The position numbers and the translations under genes are program-made. From positions 1 through 64,000 of the forward strand of contig JBHELB010000020.1 in NCBI GenBank assembly GCA_041859045.1: a DNA stretch of 64,000 bases, read 5' to 3'. Below the pieces are notes generated by a model that made no database searches, had not been told where the DNA came from, and saw only the letters and a program-made list of their open reading frames with translations. This document shows positions 41,927 through 51,121 of the stretch, one piece after another (positions within the stretch are counted from its first letter, which is position 1; the number at the start of each line of letters is the position of its first letter). The stretch is from JBHELB01 sp041859045. Its GTDB lineage: Bacteria > Hydrogenedentota > Hydrogenedentia > Hydrogenedentales > SLHB01.

Positions 41927-42781
41927 ATGTTTTTTCGTGGAGGGATGGCACTCGGATGTTTCTTTGTGTTTTCCGCGACGGTCTTCGCGCTCGATTTGAG
42001 GACCTTGGTAACTGATGTAACAGACCGGCGGTCCACGAACGAAACAAACGGTTCGCTCGGTCTGGAGCTCAAACTCCGTCTCATCGGCGACGATACCGCC
42101 GGGATTGCCGCCACGAGGCCGGTTGTTTCGGTCGCCGTCGATGATACCGGCAGGGATCTGACGGACATCTCCCAGAAACCGGACGATTTTTGCGCGGTTC
42201 GGCGTTCAGGGACGGGTCCGATCGAATTCACGCTAAAACTCAAGAATCCCGCGCGCAAAGCGGCAACAATTAAGGAGATTTCCGGGGAGATTCAGGCGTT
42301 TCTTCCCGCTGAAGATCCTGTAGCGACCGTGATCGCCAAGGATTTTCTCAAGCAGCTTGGCAAACCCATTGCAGACCCCGCGCTCGAGAAGGCCGGCGTG
42401 AAAGTCACCGTGTTTGGCAAGAAAGAGTTTGAGGCCTTCAAGACCGAGGAAGAGCAAAAGGCGAAGAACGCGCCTGCCGAGCAGAAGATGGAGAAAGCCC
42501 TCACTGACGCGTTCCGGGGTATGTTCGGCGGCTCGACCCAACTCGGCGAAAATGATTTGGTGGTGCAGTACGACGAATCAAACGGCGATCTCATCGATCT
42601 CCAAGTCCAAGATGCCCAGGGCGGGATTATCCAGGCGCGCAGTTCCATGAGCAGCCAAGGTCGCAGAACGCTCAGCTTCGCGGAGCCCCTGCCCGCGGAC
42701 GCCCAACTCAAGCTGCTTCTGAAGACGGAGAAATCCGTTGTGTCGGTCCCGTTCAAAGTCACGGATGTCGCGCTTCCGTAA
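41927..42781 (+). CDS. hypothetical secreted protein
   Basis: From ATG 41927 (AGGGGGA ~7 bases upstream) the 284-residue protein has a signal peptide (MFFRGGMALGCFFVFSATVFA). The mature protein is rich in beta strands in its first half. It includes a hydrophilic helix with EEEQKAKNAPAEQKMEKALTD near ~175 and a second beta-rich part ending DAQLKLLLKTEKSVVSVPF. I recognise no family. An upstream in-frame start at 41828 is rejected because it would bury the signal peptide. It is monocistronic ahead of the yicC promoter. Confidence 0.65.
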   Translation: MFFRGGMALGCFFVFSATVFALDLRTLVTDVTDRRSTNETNGSLGLELKLRLIGDDTAGIAATRPVVSVAVDDTGRDLTDISQKPDDFCAVRRSGTGPIEFTLKLKNPARKAATIKEISGEIQAFLPAEDPVATVIAKDFLKQLGKPIADPALEKAGVKVTVFGKKEFEAFKTEEEQKAKNAPAEQKMEKALTDAFRGMFGGSTQLGENDLVVQYDESNGDLIDLQVQDAQGGIIQARSSMSSQGRRTLSFAEPLPADAQLKLLLKTEKSVVSVPFKVTDVALP

Positions 42782-42830
42782 AGGGGGTATTGCCAAGGGA
42801 CGCGATTCGCGACAGGCATCGAGTCCGAAG

Positions 42831-42860
42831 TTGCGCTAAGACAAGCGCTTAGGTTATACT
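42831..42860 (+). promoter_or_regulatory. candidate promoter of yicC-gmk-rpoZ-coaBC
   Basis: TTGCGC (42831-42836) and TATACT (42855-42860) with an 18-base spacer that includes AAGCGCTT. The -10 is good, the -35 keeps TTG only. The yicC start is at 42918. Confidence 0.5.
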
Positions 42861-42917
42861 GTTTCTTCCATCGCCGTGGAAAAAGACGGCCAAAACGAGA
42901 AAGACAGGAACGGCATA

Positions 42918-43796
42918 ATGTTGCGAAGCATGACGGGGTTCGGGCGCTCCTCCAGCGATATGGACGGGCAGTCTGTGTCGATTGAGGTGAGTACGGTGAA
43001 CCACCGTTTCCTTGATTGCAGCGTTCGCATGCCGATGGCGTGGACTGCCCTGGAGCCGGTCGTGAAGCAGGTCGTGCGCGAGCACCTCTCGCGCGGCAAG
43101 GTGATGGTGATGGTGAGCCGCAAACGTCTGGCTTCGACGGGGCGCTCGGTGCATTTCGACCGCGAGCTTGCACGTCAGTACATCGACGCCGCGCGCGAGC
43201 TGAGCGAATTGGTGGGGGCCTTCGAGCCGCTGTCGGTCACGACGTTGGCGCAATTCCCTGGCGTGTTTTATGAGGAAGAGAGCGAGGAAGACCTCGACCG
43301 CGTTCGGGAAATCGTCTCGCGTGTGCTGGGCGAGGCCTTAGCTCGGCTCGACGAAATGCGCGCTCAAGAAGGTCAGGCTCTGCGAAACGAGTTGTGGCAT
43401 CGTCTCGAATTGATGAAGACGACGCTTGTCGGTATTCAAGAGCGCCTGCCCGCGCTGAATGAACGCTACGAAGCGCGCCTACGCCAGCGTATTGATGAGT
43501 TGAAGGGCGAGTTGTCGGTGACCGAAGATCGAATCGCGCTTGAGGTCGCATTAATGGCCGAGAAGGGCGACGTGACCGAAGAAGTCGTGCGGTTGTCCAC
43601 CCATATCGATCACGCCCGCGAGTTGATGGCATCGGGTGAGCCCGTGGGGCGCAAGTTGGACTTTCTGGCGCAGGAAATGCTGCGCGAAGTGAATACGCTG
43701 GGTGTGAAGACGCGCGACGCGGATGTGGCAAAGGACATTCTGGATATGAAGGCGGAACTCGAGAAGATCCGCGAGCAAGTCCAGAACGTGGAATAG
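42918..43796 (+). CDS. yicC: YicC-family endoribonuclease-like protein
   Basis: The 292-residue protein begins LRSMTGFGRSS, as all YicC proteins do, and includes STVNHRFLDCSVRMP, the central helical region and the C-terminal GRKLDFLAQEMLREVNTLGVK. YicC family members cleave RNA and affect sRNA turnover. ATG 42918 follows AGGAA; the upstream GTG at 42876 is rejected because the family N terminus starts at the later ATG. It is the first gene of the yicC-gmk-rpoZ-coaBC operon. Confidence 0.93.
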   Translation: MLRSMTGFGRSSSDMDGQSVSIEVSTVNHRFLDCSVRMPMAWTALEPVVKQVVREHLSRGKVMVMVSRKRLASTGRSVHFDRELARQYIDAARELSELVGAFEPLSVTTLAQFPGVFYEEESEEDLDRVREIVSRVLGEALARLDEMRAQEGQALRNELWHRLELMKTTLVGIQERLPALNERYEARLRQRIDELKGELSVTEDRIALEVALMAEKGDVTEEVVRLSTHIDHARELMASGEPVGRKLDFLAQEMLREVNTLGVKTRDADVAKDILDMKAELEKIREQVQNVE

Positions 43797-43807
43797 CGGA
43801 GCGCGCG

Positions 43808-44365
43808 ATGATTTTTGTTGTTTCGGCGCCTTCCGGCGCGGGAAAGCGAACGGTTCTTGACCAAGTTCGCGCGGCGGACCCGATGCTGGCGTACTCGGTC
43901 AGCGCAACGACGCGCGCGCCGCGGCCCGGCGAGATTGAAGGCAAAGACTATTACTTCCTCGACCGGGCGGAATTCGAGCGGCGCGTGGCGGCGGGCGAGT
44001 TTGCGGAGTGGGCCGAGGTGCATGGAAATCTTTACGGCACGTTGCGCGCGGAGTTCGCGCGGATCGAGACGGAAGGCCGCGACGTCCTCGTCGAGATCGA
44101 TGTGCAGGGCATGCGCAAGCTGAAGGCCGCGGGTGTGGCCTTCGCCTCGATCTTCATCGTACCGCCTTCGATGGAGGAACTTGAACGCAGGTTACGCGGG
44201 CGCGGCACCGATAGTGAAGAGCAGATTGCTTTACGCCTCCGCAATGCGCGTGAGGAATGGCGCGCGGAACCGGAATACGACATCACGGTCGTTAACGACC
44301 GAGTGGAAGACGCAGTGACGGAAGTAAAAGCGTTTATGGAACAGCGGCGCCGCGCACAGGCGTGA
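43808..44365 (+). CDS. gmk: guanylate kinase with an atypical P-loop
   Basis: The 185-residue kinase makes GDP from GMP. The GMP-binding and lid segments are typical (YSVSATTRAPRPGEIEGKDY, GTLRAEFARIETEGRDVLVEIDVQG). The P-loop reads SAPSGAGKRT: where most members have Ser, Thr or Gly directly after Lys, this has Arg. Activity is probably kept, since the rest is canonical, but the change is worth testing. It follows yicC by 11 bases and precedes rpoZ. Confidence 0.93.
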   Translation: MIFVVSAPSGAGKRTVLDQVRAADPMLAYSVSATTRAPRPGEIEGKDYYFLDRAEFERRVAAGEFAEWAEVHGNLYGTLRAEFARIETEGRDVLVEIDVQGMRKLKAAGVAFASIFIVPPSMEELERRLRGRGTDSEEQIALRLRNAREEWRAEPEYDITVVNDRVEDAVTEVKAFMEQRRRAQA

Positions 44366-44392
44366 GCGCCGAACAGGACGAGGAGAAGACGA

Positions 44393-44614
44393 ATGAGTAA
44401 GTATTCGCCCGAAGATTTCGAGGACAAGATCGACAGCCTGTACCGGCTGGTGATTGTCGCGTCGCGTCGCGCCGCGCAGCTCAGCAAGCCCGAGGCGCGT
44501 GCGCTGGTGCCGGTGCGTTCCAAGAAGCCGACCATGACGGCCCTTGAGGAAGTGATTCAGGGCAAGGTGGGCTACCGCATTGAAACCGACGAAGAGGAAG
44601 CGTTCCTTGAGTAA
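44393..44614 (+). CDS. rpoZ: RNA polymerase omega subunit
   Basis: The 73-residue protein resembles omega: IDSLYRLVIVASRRAAQL, the KPTMTALEEVIQGKVGYRI segment and an acidic tail. Omega aids beta' folding. Its coding end overlaps the start of coaBC by eight bases, the normal arrangement. Confidence 0.93.
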   Translation: MSKYSPEDFEDKIDSLYRLVIVASRRAAQLSKPEARALVPVRSKKPTMTALEEVIQGKVGYRIETDEEEAFLE

Positions 44615-45794
44615 AGAGGTCGTACTGGGCGTTACCGGTTCCATCGCTGGGTACAAAGCCTGCGAGATCGCCTCGCGGCTTGTTGGACGCGGCTACCGGG
44701 TGACGCCTGTGTTGACCCAAAATGCTCAGGAATTGGTGGGCGCGGCGACGTTTCAGGCCCTGACGGGGCAGCGGGTGATTACCCGCATGTTCGAACCGGT
44801 CGAGTCGCCGGAGATCGAACACATCGCCGTGGCTCAGCGCGCCGATCTTTTTCTCATCGCTCCCGCTTCGGCCAATATTTTGGCGAAAGCCGCGCACGGC
44901 ATCGCGGACGACTGGCTAAGCACCACGCTGCTGGCCACGCGCGCGCCGATTCTTTTCGCTCCGGCGATGAACACAAACATGTACAGTCATCCCGCGACCC
45001 AAGCGAACATCAAACTGCTGACCGGACGCGGTTGTCACTTTGTCGGCCCCGACTCCGGGCGCTTGGCGTGCGGCGACGTTGGGGCGGGGCGCATGATTGC
45101 CCCTGAAGTCATTCTGGAGCAAGCCGAGATACTGCTCTCCGAGCGTCGGCATCTCGAGGGGAAACGGGTGCTCATCACCAGCGGTGGCAACCGCGAGCCC
45201 ATTGACCCTGTGCGGTATATTGGGAACCGGTCGTCCGGAAAAATGGGGGCTGCGTTGGCGATGGAGGCTTTGCTGCGCGGCGCGGAGGTCATTGTTGTGA
45301 CCGGTCCGGCGGAGGTGGAACTGCCGCATGCCGCACGCGTGTTTCGTGTGGAGACCGCGCTTGAGATGGCCGACGCGGTGGCGCGCGAATGCGCCTATGC
45401 CGACGTCGTTATCGGCGCGGCGGCAGTGGCCGATTACCGGGTCGATCAGCCCAGCACCGCCAAGCACAAACGCGGCGGCGCGCCGGTGACCTTCAAACTC
45501 GTCGAAAACCCTGACATTCTCGGGCGCACCGCTGCGGCGAAACGTCCCGGTCAGATCGTGGTGGGGTTTGCCGCGGAGACCGAACAGGTTGCCGAATCCG
45601 CGCTCGAAAAGCTGCGGAAGAAGAATCTCGATCTCATCGTCGCGAATGAAGTTGGCGCACCAGATTCGACGTTTGGCGATGACCGCGTACGTGCCGGGAT
45701 TTTTCGCGCCAACGACTCGCCCCGTGCCCTGGAACGTTTGTCCAAGACGGAAATTGCCCGCGCGCTCTTCGACGAAATCGTCTCGTTACTCTAG
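44607..45794 (+). CDS. coaBC: bifunctional CoaBC (phosphopantothenoylcysteine decarboxylase/synthase)
   Basis: The 395-residue enzyme performs two steps of CoA synthesis. The N-terminal CoaC flavin domain shows LGVTGSIAGYKACEIAS, PASANILAKAAHGIADDWL and PAMNTNMYSHP; the CoaB domain shows RYIGNRSSGKMG and VGAAAVADYRV. TTG 44607 is preferred, with GAGGAAG upstream and overlap with the rpoZ stop; TTG 44580 is in frame but lacks an SD. Its stop overlaps the stop of convergent rsmE by four bases. Confidence 0.95.
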   Translation: MSKEVVLGVTGSIAGYKACEIASRLVGRGYRVTPVLTQNAQELVGAATFQALTGQRVITRMFEPVESPEIEHIAVAQRADLFLIAPASANILAKAAHGIADDWLSTTLLATRAPILFAPAMNTNMYSHPATQANIKLLTGRGCHFVGPDSGRLACGDVGAGRMIAPEVILEQAEILLSERRHLEGKRVLITSGGNREPIDPVRYIGNRSSGKMGAALAMEALLRGAEVIVVTGPAEVELPHAARVFRVETALEMADAVARECAYADVVIGAAAVADYRVDQPSTAKHKRGGAPVTFKLVENPDILGRTAAAKRPGQIVVGFAAETEQVAESALEKLRKKNLDLIVANEVGAPDSTFGDDRVRAGIFRANDSPRALERLSKTEIARALFDEIVSLL

Positions 45795-46510
45795 ACCAGG
45801 CGCGGGCCTAACGCGCCGCCTTCGTTCAGTACCTTCATCGACGCGACAAGCGCGGCCATCTCCGCGCGAAAGGTGTGCGCGCCCAGCGAAAGGGGAACGG
45901 CCCCCGCGCGCGCGAAGAGCGCAAGTTCCGTCTCTGTAAAATCGCCCTCCGGCCCTACAAACAGTCGAACCCGCTCTGGCATCGTCTCAACGGAACGAAC
46001 GGGGACATCCTGCGTGGCCACAAGGAGCAGTCCTTCGGTATGCGCAATGCAGTCCGCGAGCGAACCGAAAACCTCGAACCGCGGCAGCCAAGCGCCCTTG
46101 CACTGTTTGAGCGCTTCGATCGCCCAACGTTCCCATTTGGGATCAACAGCGGGCGCTTTCTCGCTGTGCTCCGCCCGAAAGAATGCAAAACGTGATACGC
46201 CGAGTTCGGTTCCATGCTGGACCAAAAACTCGATGCACTTGCCGCGCTTGAGCCAAGCCGGGCACAACGTTAGCTCGAGTGGCGGTTTTAAAATGCTACG
46301 TGTTTCAGTAATCTCGACGCCCACTTCGCGCTTCGATACTGTGCGTATAACGCCACTGGCTTCACGGCCGCATCCGTCGAAGAGGTCGACGTCATCGCCC
46401 GGGCGCACGCGCACCACATGCAGCGCGTGATGCGCTTCCTCGCCGGCTAGTTCGAGCTGGACTCCGGAGGAGAAAGCGCCGGGAACAAAGAAACGAAAAC
46501 GATGCGACAT
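45791..46510 (-). CDS. rsmE: 16S rRNA (uracil-1498-N3)-methyltransferase
   Basis: The 239-residue protein has the RsmE layout: N-terminal PUA-like part with GEEAHHALHVVRVRPGDDV, then the SPOUT domain with KRGKCIEFLVQHGTELGV, FVGPEGDFTETE and the C-terminal knot SLGAHTFRAEMAAL. The usual RILRTETA is altered to HTFRAEMA. It methylates U1498 of 16S rRNA. It is a single gene whose stop overlaps the coaBC stop by four bases. Confidence 0.93.
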   Translation of the reverse strand: MSHRFRFFVPGAFSSGVQLELAGEEAHHALHVVRVRPGDDVDLFDGCGREASGVIRTVSKREVGVEITETRSILKPPLELTLCPAWLKRGKCIEFLVQHGTELGVSRFAFFRAEHSEKAPAVDPKWERWAIEALKQCKGAWLPRFEVFGSLADCIAHTEGLLLVATQDVPVRSVETMPERVRLFVGPEGDFTETELALFARAGAVPLSLGAHTFRAEMAALVASMKVLNEGGALGPRLV

Positions 46511-46600
46511 GTCAGCCTCCTTGCGCGCAGTCTAGCGAATTCTCGCGGGAGATGCATACCGTTGTATGCCAAGTCGCTTGTGAAATCGAGCGAAAGGGGA

Positions 46601-48055
46601 TCAGGCTTCGTCCAAGAAAGTGAGCGCGTCGCTACGGCCGGGCAGTCGATGGAAATCGGCGCGGATTAGCGCCGCCGCCTCGTCGCGGGTGGCAATTTTC
46701 TGATCCAGTAAGCGCCGATAGAGCAGTTCCGACAGTGTTTTCAACGGGAACTCATGGGTTCGCCGAGTGACTCGCCATATCTCGTCCGAGAACGCCATGA
46801 ATGCGTCGAACGGCGAGAGGGAGGCGTCCAGCAATCGGGGAAGACTGCTAGGGAAGTTTCCGGAGTTGGCGAATAAGTCATAGTAACGCGCAAACCGCTT
46901 GATGCGCTGAATGTCTTCAAAGCGCATGGTGGAGGTCTGGAGCACTTCGTACGGCGGCGTCTGACTGAAGGTAAGCGTCCCGGCGGTTTCGTGCCGCGCG
47001 ATAGGGGCGCCCTTGAGGCGTTTCAAGAGACCTACCTGAATTTCGTGCGGCGCCAGCGCATGCAGGCTGTTGAAACTGTCGGCAAACGATTCACGCGTTT
47101 CGCCGGGCAGCCCCGCGATGAGGTCGGCGTGCAGGTGTGCGCCGGTGTGCGCGTGAAGATAGCGCAGATTGCGCGCCGTGGCCTGAAGGTCTTGCCGTCG
47201 AGAGATGGCTTCAAGACAACAGGGCGTGAATGACTGGACACCGGCCTCGAGTCGGAGCGCGAGTGGCGGAAACCACGCGAAGGCGTCGAGCAGCTCGGGC
47301 GCGAGTCTATCCGGCGCCACCTCGACATGCAGTTCCATTCCATCGCGCCAGCGCGTACGGAAAAACGACAGAATCTCAAGCGCGCGGTCCGTGTTCAGGT
47401 TAAATGTGCGATCGATAAAATTGAACTTGCGTCCGCCGCGCGCGATCAACGTCTCCAGCGCATCAAAGAGTGTGGGCAAGGCGAATTCCCGCACGCGCGC
47501 GTCGAGCGACGAGAGGCAGAACTCGCATTCGAACGGGCAACCGCGGGACGTCTCGATATAGAGCGTCCGCCGGGCGATGTCCTCGTCCGTATACGCCGTG
47601 TAGGGAAGCGTGAGTTCGTCAAGCGCGGGCGGGGGAGGGACAATGACCTTCTCTAAGGGATGCGCGTCCGAGAGAATTGCATTCGCGAGTCTCACGAAGG
47701 CACGCTCTCCTTCGCCGCACACGAGGTAATCCGCCGCCTCGAAGAACGCGGCGTTCTCGTATTCGTAGCTGGCCTCCGGACCGCCCGCCACGAGCACGAT
47801 TTCCGGCGCGACCTTCTTGATCGCCTGCATGACCGGCGTCAGGTGTTGCACGTTCCAGATATGGAGACTAAACCCAATGATGCGTGGACGCTCGGCGAGC
47901 AGGTTTTCGACGATTTCGAGAGGCGGTTGCGTCAGCGTGAATTCGCGGATGACTGCGCAAGACTGCAACGGACCAAGATTAGCCCATAGCCAGCGCAACC
48001 CAAACGCGGTATGCCAGTAGCGCGCGGTGACGGTGCTGAGGACGATGTCTGGCAT
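46601..48055 (-). CDS. B12-binding-domain radical SAM protein (DUF4080-like)
   Basis: The 484-residue protein has an N-terminal cobalamin-binding-like Rossmann domain (~1-140; PRIIGFSLHIWN, VLVAGGPEASY), the radical SAM motif ETSRGCPFECEFC (CxxxCxxC) and a TIM barrel ending in a DUF4080-type C-terminal part. Radical SAM/B12 proteins methylate or rearrange unactivated carbons. Substrate is unknown. It lies downstream of trkH in the same direction, 15 bases after its stop. Confidence 0.87.
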   Translation of the reverse strand: MPDIVLSTVTARYWHTAFGLRWLWANLGPLQSCAVIREFTLTQPPLEIVENLLAERPRIIGFSLHIWNVQHLTPVMQAIKKVAPEIVLVAGGPEASYEYENAAFFEAADYLVCGEGERAFVRLANAILSDAHPLEKVIVPPPPALDELTLPYTAYTDEDIARRTLYIETSRGCPFECEFCLSSLDARVREFALPTLFDALETLIARGGRKFNFIDRTFNLNTDRALEILSFFRTRWRDGMELHVEVAPDRLAPELLDAFAWFPPLALRLEAGVQSFTPCCLEAISRRQDLQATARNLRYLHAHTGAHLHADLIAGLPGETRESFADSFNSLHALAPHEIQVGLLKRLKGAPIARHETAGTLTFSQTPPYEVLQTSTMRFEDIQRIKRFARYYDLFANSGNFPSSLPRLLDASLSPFDAFMAFSDEIWRVTRRTHEFPLKTLSELLYRRLLDQKIATRDEAAALIRADFHRLPGRSDALTFLDEA

Positions 48056-48070
48056 CGGCTGCCACCGTGC

Positions 48071-49567
48071 TCAGGATCTGCGCCAGAACGACGGAAGGAA
48101 CAGCGCATAGAGCGTGAACAGTTCAAGGCGTCCGAGAACCATAAAGAACGAAAGAAGCAATTTCCCAGAATTGGGAATGAGATGAAAATCCTTTACCGCG
48201 CCGACATGCTCGAGTCCGGGGCCTGTGCCGTTCAGCGTGCACGCCGAGGCGCTGATGGCGGTCGTGAAGGGCACCCCGAGGGCCGCAAGGAACAACGAGC
48301 CAAAGATGAAGGTGGCAAATAGCACAATCGCGAACACGCATGCCGCGCGCTGCGCGTCGTCGTCGATAACCATAGTGCCGATACGCACAGTGCGGACGGC
48401 GTGGGGGGTGAAGGTGGCAAGCATGCGCACGTAAATCATCTTCACGATAATGAGCACACGAACGAGTTTGAGCCCCGCGGTCGTAGACCCCGCGCATCCC
48501 CCGAGGAACATGATGCCGATCAGCAGCATGCGCGAGAGTTCCGGCCATTGGTCGAAGTTGGCGGTCGTAAAGCCGGTGTTGGACATCATGGATACAACCT
48601 GGAACGAGGAATAGCGCAATGCCGTCCAGAAGGAGTCGTATTGCATGCCCTGATCGACAAGCCCTCTCTCGCCGAAGAATGCGCCTACGCCACCGGTCAG
48701 GTTAACGGCGACGATGATGGATATGATGGCCAGCAGTGCGATAAAGGTCTTCCACTCCACGTCGTGAAATGGGGCGCGCCAGTGTCCGCGCGCCATGAGA
48801 TAGAATAAACCGAAGCTCGTTCCGGCGCAGACCATTTGGAGAATGAGCACAATCTCCGCGCCGAGGTTGTCGTAGGCCATTACGCTGACCTGGCGCGTTG
48901 AGAATCCGCCTGAGGAAAGCGCCGCAAAGGTGTGGCAGATGGCGTCAAAAAAACTGAACCCGGTGAACATCAGGGCGATGGTTCCGACCACCGTCATTCC
49001 GCAGTAAATCGCCCACACAATGAGCGCGGTGTCTTTGATCCTTGGGGTGAATCCTCCCTTGCTCGGGCCGCTTGATTCGGACTTGAAGAGCATCTTGGCG
49101 CCGGCGCCGAGGAAGGGCATGACCGCCACGAACAGTACGATGATTCCCGCGCCGCCGAGCCAGTGCGTGAGCGCGCGCCAGAAGAGGATCCCGCGCGGGG
49201 CGGACTCGACCGCGGTCATGACGCTCGATCCGGTGGTTGAAAAGCCCGATGTGGATTCGAAAATCGCGTCCACGGGGTTGAGCACGCCCGCGAACACGAA
49301 CGGCAGTGCCCCGAGCAGCGAGGCCATGATCCACGTGAGTGAAACCAGCGCGACGGATTCGCGCAGATAGATGCGGGTGGAGGCTCGGAGTCCCGCCAAG
49401 GCCAGCGCTCCGCCCAGAACAATGCATACGCCCGCCGACTGCAGCAGACTCAATAGCGCCTGGGCCTCGCCGTAGTAAACGGACCACGCCATCGCCGGGA
49501 GCATGGTGAACCCAAGGCCGATAGCGAATAGGCCTAGCAGTTTAGAAAGAATACCGATGTTGAGCAT
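48071..49567 (-). CDS. trkH: Trk/Ktr-type potassium uptake protein TrkH
   Basis: The 498-residue membrane protein has four M1-P-M2 repeats, with pore-loop filters STSGFSTTGS, ALSSGGFST, MSNTGFTTANF and TLNGTGPG, each with the conserved glycine. It works with a cytosolic TrkA/KtrA protein to import potassium; no trkA is nearby. The ATG at 49567 begins MLNIGILSK. The frame extends upstream to 50320 antisense to xth, but that is not family sequence. Confidence 0.93.
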   Translation of the reverse strand: MLNIGILSKLLGLFAIGLGFTMLPAMAWSVYYGEAQALLSLLQSAGVCIVLGGALALAGLRASTRIYLRESVALVSLTWIMASLLGALPFVFAGVLNPVDAIFESTSGFSTTGSSVMTAVESAPRGILFWRALTHWLGGAGIIVLFVAVMPFLGAGAKMLFKSESSGPSKGGFTPRIKDTALIVWAIYCGMTVVGTIALMFTGFSFFDAICHTFAALSSGGFSTRQVSVMAYDNLGAEIVLILQMVCAGTSFGLFYLMARGHWRAPFHDVEWKTFIALLAIISIIVAVNLTGGVGAFFGERGLVDQGMQYDSFWTALRYSSFQVVSMMSNTGFTTANFDQWPELSRMLLIGIMFLGGCAGSTTAGLKLVRVLIIVKMIYVRMLATFTPHAVRTVRIGTMVIDDDAQRAACVFAIVLFATFIFGSLFLAALGVPFTTAISASACTLNGTGPGLEHVGAVKDFHLIPNSGKLLLSFFMVLGRLELFTLYALFLPSFWRRS

Positions 49568-49717
49568 GAACGGACGGACACCCCTGCATCGCGCCGCTGC
49601 CCGCGCCGCGATTTGCGGATGATTGTGATTCTCCCGCAAGCGAGAGTCAAATCGGCGCACACGGTTTGCGCGCGAGGCGCGCGGAGAGGTATCCTCCGCA
49701 GGTACGGAGAACGCAAA

Positions 49718-50488
49718 ATGTTGACTATTGCCACATGGAACGTGAACGGAATTCGCGCCGCGGTTCGGAACGGCTTTCTGAATTGGCTTAGAGATGAGCA
49801 GCCGGACATCGCCTGCGTTCAGGAGATCAAGGCGTGTGAGGCGGACCTGGGAGCGGATATTCGGATGCCCGACGGCTATGCCAGCGTCCTTCAACCTGCG
49901 AAGCGCAAAGGCTACAGCGGCGTCGCGACTTTCTTCCGCAAGGGCTTGGAGCCCAAGGATACGTTCCTGCTGGGCATTCCCGAATTCGACGACGAAGGCC
50001 GTGTGCTGTGCTTTGAATACCCGGCGTTCACGTTGATCAACGCCTACTTCCCGAACAGTCAGCCCGAGAAGGCGCGTATCGAGTACAAGATCGCATTCTG
50101 TCGGGCGATCACGGATTTCAGCAAGAAGCTGCAGAAGAAAGGACGCCATGTCGTGATGTGCGGCGATTTCAATATTGCCCCCACCGAGATCGATCTGGCG
50201 CGCCCCAAGGAGAATGAGAATAGCGCGGGGTATTATCCTGAAGAGCGTGCGGTGATGAGCGAAATGTTGGCCGCGGGGCACATCGACACCTTTCGGCACT
50301 TTCACCCCGAGCCCGGCCACTATACGTGGTGGTCATACCGCTCACAGGCCCGCACGAAAAATATCGGCTGGAGAATCGACTACCACTTGGCGGACAAAGC
50401 CTTTGCCGACCGGCTGGCCGGGGCCGACATCAGACCTCAGGTGATGGGTTCGGATCATTGCCCCGTGGTTTTGAGCATCAAGGACTAG
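49718..50488 (+). CDS. xth: exodeoxyribonuclease III
   Basis: The 256-residue AP endonuclease repairs abasic sites. Motifs include ATWNVNGIRAA, CVQEIKA with the metal-binding glutamate, CGDFNIAPTEIDLA, and the catalytic GSDHCPVVL at the end. ATG 49718 is preceded by GGAG; an upstream ATG at 49613 is rejected. It is divergent from trkH and followed four bases later by the cobalamin adenosyltransferase gene. Confidence 0.94.
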   Translation: MLTIATWNVNGIRAAVRNGFLNWLRDEQPDIACVQEIKACEADLGADIRMPDGYASVLQPAKRKGYSGVATFFRKGLEPKDTFLLGIPEFDDEGRVLCFEYPAFTLINAYFPNSQPEKARIEYKIAFCRAITDFSKKLQKKGRHVVMCGDFNIAPTEIDLARPKENENSAGYYPEERAVMSEMLAAGHIDTFRHFHPEPGHYTWWSYRSQARTKNIGWRIDYHLADKAFADRLAGADIRPQVMGSDHCPVVLSIKD

Positions 50489-50492
50489 ACGC

Positions 50493-51110
50493 ATGAAGTC
50501 TCAAGTGACGACCAAGGGCGGCGACGCAGGGCAGACCTCTTCTCTTAGCGGAGATCGGTTGCCGAAGAGTCATGTTCTGTTCGAGTGCGTCGGCACGCTT
50601 GATGAACTGCGCGCACACACCGCGCTGGCGTTGCGGGTTGTTGACGATACCTCGGCGCGAGACCACGTGGCTGTCGCGGATTTCTTGAACTGGATCTTGC
50701 ACGTGTACTTCTTGATGGGGACCGAACTCAGCGATCCGCTTTCTCTGCATCCCGAGTATCGTCAAGGGAGACTAGGACCGGTACACCTCGCGCGGCTCGA
50801 GGCCGAGCAGGCGCGCCTTGAGGAACAGACTCCGTTGCCGCCGAAATTTATCGTTGCGGCGTCGAATCTTGCCGCGGCGCAGGTGGACGTCGCCTGCACG
50901 GTTGCCCGCCGCCTCGAGCGCGCCACGGTGCGGCTGGCGGAGCTTTATCCTGAATTCGATGCGAAGGACATTCTGGCTTTTCAGAACCGATTGAGCGACT
51001 CCCTGTACATCCTCGCGCGCTATCTCGAGAACGGCGTTCATCTCACCGTCGATTATACGGTGTGTGCGACGCAATCGACCGAGAGCGCGCCGCGGGATGA
51101 AGGAAAATGA
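50493..51110 (+). CDS. PduO-type ATP:cob(I)alamin adenosyltransferase
   Basis: The 205-residue protein has the family landmarks: N-terminal TTKGGDAGQTSSLSGDRLPK, ECVGTLDELRAHTA, and the C-terminal ACTVARRLERATVRL and FQNRLSDSLYILARY. The enzyme makes adenosylcobalamin. The fact that a B12-dependent radical SAM gene is near may be coincidental. It follows xth and is coupled to the AsmA-like gene (stop overlaps an ATGA). Confidence 0.92.
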   Translation: MKSQVTTKGGDAGQTSSLSGDRLPKSHVLFECVGTLDELRAHTALALRVVDDTSARDHVAVADFLNWILHVYFLMGTELSDPLSLHPEYRQGRLGPVHLARLEAEQARLEEQTPLPPKFIVAASNLAAAQVDVACTVARRLERATVRLAELYPEFDAKDILAFQNRLSDSLYILARYLENGVHLTVDYTVCATQSTESAPRDEGK

Positions 51111-51121
51111 AGGAGACGGCG

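Noticed and set aside
49568..50320. Extension of the trkH open frame upstream of its ATG
   Set aside because: It is antisense to xth; TrkH homologues start near MLNIGIL.
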